Below, piece by piece: positions 61,754-64,000 of a DNA stretch of 64,000 nt. The position numbers were made by a program, and so were the translations under genes. Under the pieces are notes generated by a model. It was not told the DNA's origin. It did no database searches and saw only the letters and a program-made list of their open reading frames with translations. The number at the start of each line of letters is the position of its first letter. The first letter of the stretch is position 1. This stretch comes from Sphingopyxis macrogoltabida. GTDB taxonomy: Bacteria; Pseudomonadota; Alphaproteobacteria; Sphingomonadales; Sphingomonadaceae. The DNA lies in NCBI RefSeq assembly GCF_001307295.1, contig NZ_CP012700.1, forward strand, positions 1,739,001 to 1,803,000. The letters run 5' to 3'.

Positions 61754-62134
61754 ATGGACAGCCAGCGCGACGCCACCGACCAGTTTCTGCCCCGTTTCGA
61801 CGCCTCCGGCCTGGTGACGGCAATCGTCACCGACGCGGCAACCGGCACGCTGTTGATGGTCGCGCACATGAATGCCGAGGCGATCGAGCGCACGCAGGCG
61901 ACGGGGCAGGCTCATTTCTGGTCGCGCTCGCGCGGACAATTGTGGCGCAAGGGCGAGACGTCGGGCAACGGGCTGACGCTGGTCGAGATGCGCGTCGATT
62001 GCGATCAGGACGCGCTGTTGTTGAGCGTCGACCCTGCCGGCCCCGCGTGCCACACCGGGCGCCGTTCGTGCTTCTATCGCCGCGTCGAGGCCGATGGACA
62101 CCTGACTTTCCTCGACGACGATGCGCACGGCTGA
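61754..62134 (+). CDS. hisI: Phosphoribosyl-AMP cyclohydrolase
   Basis: 126 residues. [23 protein letters not shown], shown in part as [35 protein letters not shown], and [13 protein letters not shown] (zinc Cys) are conserved. Opens the ring of PR-AMP in histidine synthesis. Monofunctional. Its end overlaps the next gene by 14 bases. Confidence 0.95.
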   Translation: MDSQRDATDQFLPRFDASGLVTAIVTDAATGTLLMVAHMNAEAIERTQATGQAHFWSRSRGQLWRKGETSGNGLTLVEMRVDCDQDALLLSVDPAGPACHTGRRSCFYRRVEADGHLTFLDDDAHG

Positions 62135-62660
62135 CGCGCTGATCCTCGTTGCGGGGTTGCTCGTCGCGGGATGCGGACGCCCGCCGCCGGACGAGGGCAA
62201 ACAGCGGGTCGACGTCGACAATCCGCTCGAAATCGCGGCGCGCGAACGCGGCATCGTTCGTCCGGAATCGCAGGCGCCCACCGGGGTGTTCGAGCGCACG
62301 CACGATCTTGGCCGCGACGCGATGTGCGTCGTTCCCGACGGGTCGGGGCGTTGGCGGTTCGTCGTCACCGCGTCCTTCGGACCGGGCCTAGCCTGTACCG
62401 CATCGGGACAGATGGTTCGCGAGCATGATAGCTGGCGCATGCGCTTCCCTGCCGCCGATGGTTGCGAAGCGCTGGTTCACGAGGAAGAGGACGAACTCCG
62501 GCTGCCGGGAAACCTGCCGTCGCAATGCGACAGCCTGTGCCCCGAGCGCGCCTCGCTTTCGGGCCTCCGCCTGCCGCGCGCGAGCTGGTCGGAAGCGGAT
62601 GCGAAACGCTTGCAGATCCGCGACAGGCAGGGCAATATGATCCGGCCCTGCGGTGGCTGA
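62121..62660 (+). CDS. Lipoprotein of unknown function
   Basis: 179 residues. Lipoprotein signal [18 protein letters not shown]; mature part with three further Cys pairs ([28 protein letters not shown]). No family identified. Overlap with hisI indicates co-expression by chance or coupling. Confidence 0.72.
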   Translation: MRTADALILVAGLLVAGCGRPPPDEGKQRVDVDNPLEIAARERGIVRPESQAPTGVFERTHDLGRDAMCVVPDGSGRWRFVVTASFGPGLACTASGQMVREHDSWRMRFPAADGCEALVHEEEDELRLPGNLPSQCDSLCPERASLSGLRLPRASWSEADAKRLQIRDRQGNMIRPCGG

Positions 62661-62690
62661 GCCGCGCTGTTTTCCCGAAATCTGCCAGCC

Positions 62691-62706
62691 TTGACGTTCA
62701 CGTCAA
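62691..62706. promoter_or_regulatory. LiuR/GnyR-type operator TTGACGTTCACGTCAA
   Basis: 16-bp inverted repeat (TTGACGT/ACGTCAA) 20 bp upstream of the MerR start. It matches the known style of operators for MerR-family LiuR-like regulators of branched-chain and acyl-CoA catabolism, so autoregulation is likely. Confidence 0.7.
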
Positions 62707-62726
62707 CGGAAACTAGTCTCGCCGGC

Positions 62727-63158
62727 ATGACCGACGAATACGGCCACGCCCATATCGATACGCCCGATCACCTCGGGCGCGAACAATTCAGCATCACCGA
62801 TCTGTCGTCCGAATTCGGCGTAACGGCCCGGGCGCTCCGCTTCTATGAGGACGAGGGGCTGATCAGCCCGTCGCGCAAGGGGCTGTCGCGCATCTATTCG
62901 AAGCGCGACCGGGCCCGGCTCGCGTGGATCTTGCGCGCCAAGCGGACCGGTTTCAGCCTCGCCGACATTCGCGAGATGATCGACCTCTACGACGTCGGCG
63001 ACGGGCGCAAGCTGCAGCGTCAGGTGACGATCGAGAAATGCCAGGAACGCATCGCGTTGCTGCGTCGCCAGCGCGAGGATATTGACAGCGCTGTAGATGA
63101 GCTGTCACGTTTCATCGAAACGGTGCAAAAGGTCGATGCCCGCGAAACGGCGGGCTGA
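62727..63158 (+). CDS. MerR-family regulator (LiuR/GnyR-like)
   Basis: 143 residues. HTH FSITDLSSEFGVTARALRFY, EDEGLISPSRKGLSRIY, then a coiled-coil helix ERIALLRRQREDIDSAVDEL. MerR regulators with this spacing (HTH_GnyR) control acyl-CoA catabolism. ATG 62727 follows the 62691 operator; the TTG at 62691 in the same frame would translate the operator and is rejected. The acyl-CoA dehydrogenase follows 63 bp on. Confidence 0.88.
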   Translation: MTDEYGHAHIDTPDHLGREQFSITDLSSEFGVTARALRFYEDEGLISPSRKGLSRIYSKRDRARLAWILRAKRTGFSLADIREMIDLYDVGDGRKLQRQVTIEKCQERIALLRRQREDIDSAVDELSRFIETVQKVDARETAG

Positions 63159-63221
63159 ACCAGACCGATCCCTCCCCGGGTGAGCTGACACCAACAAAGC
63201 TGTTTTGCAGAAAGATTTCGC

Positions 63222-64000
63222 ATGCCCGCTTATCGCGCTCCCGTCCAAGATACGCTTTTCCTCATCAACGATGTGCTCGGGATCGAGCGCCATGCCAACC
63301 TGCCGGGTTTCGCCAATGCGACGCCCGACATGGTCGAGGCGGTGCTGACCGAAGCAGGGAAATTCTGCGAGGAAGTGCTGTTTCCGATCAACCAGTCGGG
63401 CGACCTCGAAGGCTGCACGCGCCACGACGACGGGTCGGTGACCACGCCGAAGGGCTTCAAGGAAGCGTACAAGGCCTATTGCGACGCCGGTTGGGGCCTG
63501 CTGACCGCACCTGAGGAGTTCGGCGGGCAGGGGCTGCCGCACGTCATCGGTTTCCCGGTCGAGGAATATCGCAACGCCGCGAACCAGGCCTTTGCCATGT
63601 ATCCCGGCCTCTCGCAGGGCGCGACCGCGGCGATCCTCGTCAAGGGATCGGAGGGGCAGAAGGCGACCTATGTCCCCAAGATGGTGTCGGGCGAATGGAC
63701 CGGCACGATGAACCTGACCGAACCGCATTGCGGCACCGACCTCGGCCTTATCCGCACGCGCGCCGTGCCGAACGGCGACGGCAGTTATGCGGTGACCGGG
63801 ACCAAGATCTTCATTTCGTCGGGCGAGCATGACCTCGCCGACAACATCATCCACCTCGTCCTTGCGAAGACACCCGACGCGCCCGACAGCGTCAAGGGTA
63901 TCTCGCTGTTCATCGTCCCCAAATTCCTCGTCAACGAAGACGGCTCGCTCGGCGACCGCAACACGCTTTCGTGCGGGTCGATCGAGCACAAGATGGGTAT
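63222..64000 (+). CDS. Acyl-CoA dehydrogenase, 3' end outside window
   Basis: First 259 residues (MPAYRAPVQDTLFLINDVLG...) of what is usually a ~600-residue acyl-CoA dehydrogenase of the FadE5/DmdC-like group. GWGLLTAPEEFGGQGLP, MNLTEPHCGTDLGLIRT (FAD/substrate contact) and ITIF-type KIFISSGEHD are visible. The frame stays open to base 64000. Probably regulated by the adjacent MerR protein. No stop codon seen in frame. Confidence 0.9.
   Translation, partial: MPAYRAPVQDTLFLINDVLGIERHANLPGFANATPDMVEAVLTEAGKFCEEVLFPINQSGDLEGCTRHDDGSVTTPKGFKEAYKAYCDAGWGLLTAPEEFGGQGLPHVIGFPVEEYRNAANQAFAMYPGLSQGATAAILVKGSEGQKATYVPKMVSGEWTGTMNLTEPHCGTDLGLIRTRAVPNGDGSYAVTGTKIFISSGEHDLADNIIHLVLAKTPDAPDSVKGISLFIVPKFLVNEDGSLGDRNTLSCGSIEHKMG

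Overview
The window looks like chromosome of a high-GC alphaproteobacterium, most likely Sphingomonadales (Sphingopyxis/Sphingomonas/Novosphingobium-like). The hints are a TonB-dependent receptor heading a catabolic cluster, Spinster-type MFS carriers, the style of a Sphingomonad-like intergenic inverted repeat, and a korAB / purF / hisI / folK housekeeping background. The genus is an inference from gene content, not from a search.

Positions 1-38,300 form one large accessory catabolic region for a hydrophobic, CoA-activated substrate. A steroid, terpenoid or other alicyclic acid fits best, but the substrate is not shown by the sequence. It holds an outer-membrane receptor, three MFS carriers, two CoA ligases, three family III CoA-transferase genes (one a tandem fusion, one oddly arranged), an enoyl-CoA hydratase, a P450, an aldehyde dehydrogenase, three complete SDRs plus a partial one, two amidohydrolase_2 proteins, a DUF2889 protein and an aminoglycoside-phosphotransferase-like kinase. 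It also holds three separate DUF35 + thiolase-like pairs of the kind that form retro-aldolases in steroid side-chain degradation. Units run divergently from shared intergenic regions. A 12-bp palindrome (AGTTATATAACT and variants) recurs in five of these regions, including the promoter of a GntR/FCD regulator at 6585. A second palindrome (TTGACG-N3-CGTCAA) lies by a TetR gene at 14849-15508 and again at 25868. I read these as two operators that tie the 34-kb cluster together. An IS256-type element splits an Amidohydro_3 gene at the end of one operon.

Positions 38,732-49,607 are a 10.8-kb integrative element in a tRNA-Lys(TTT) gene, bounded by 48-bp direct repeats. It has a P4-type integrase at its left end, a tandem-PilZ protein, a tightly overlapping operon of small proteins with an internal paralogue pair, an XRE regulator, an AlpA/excisionase-like HTH and a VapE-type replication protein cut off just before its P-loop by an IS21-family element. 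An 0.8-kb non-coding stretch holds four hairpins in the same orientation.

Positions 49,640-64,000 are mostly ordinary core genome: folK, a family 5-like uracil-DNA glycosylase, rppH, an HSL-type esterase, korA-korB, a membrane hydrolase, a CFA-synthase-like methyltransferase, a serine hydrolase lipoprotein, an SDR, purF, hisI, a lipoprotein, and a LiuR/GnyR-like MerR regulator followed by an acyl-CoA dehydrogenase that runs off the window.
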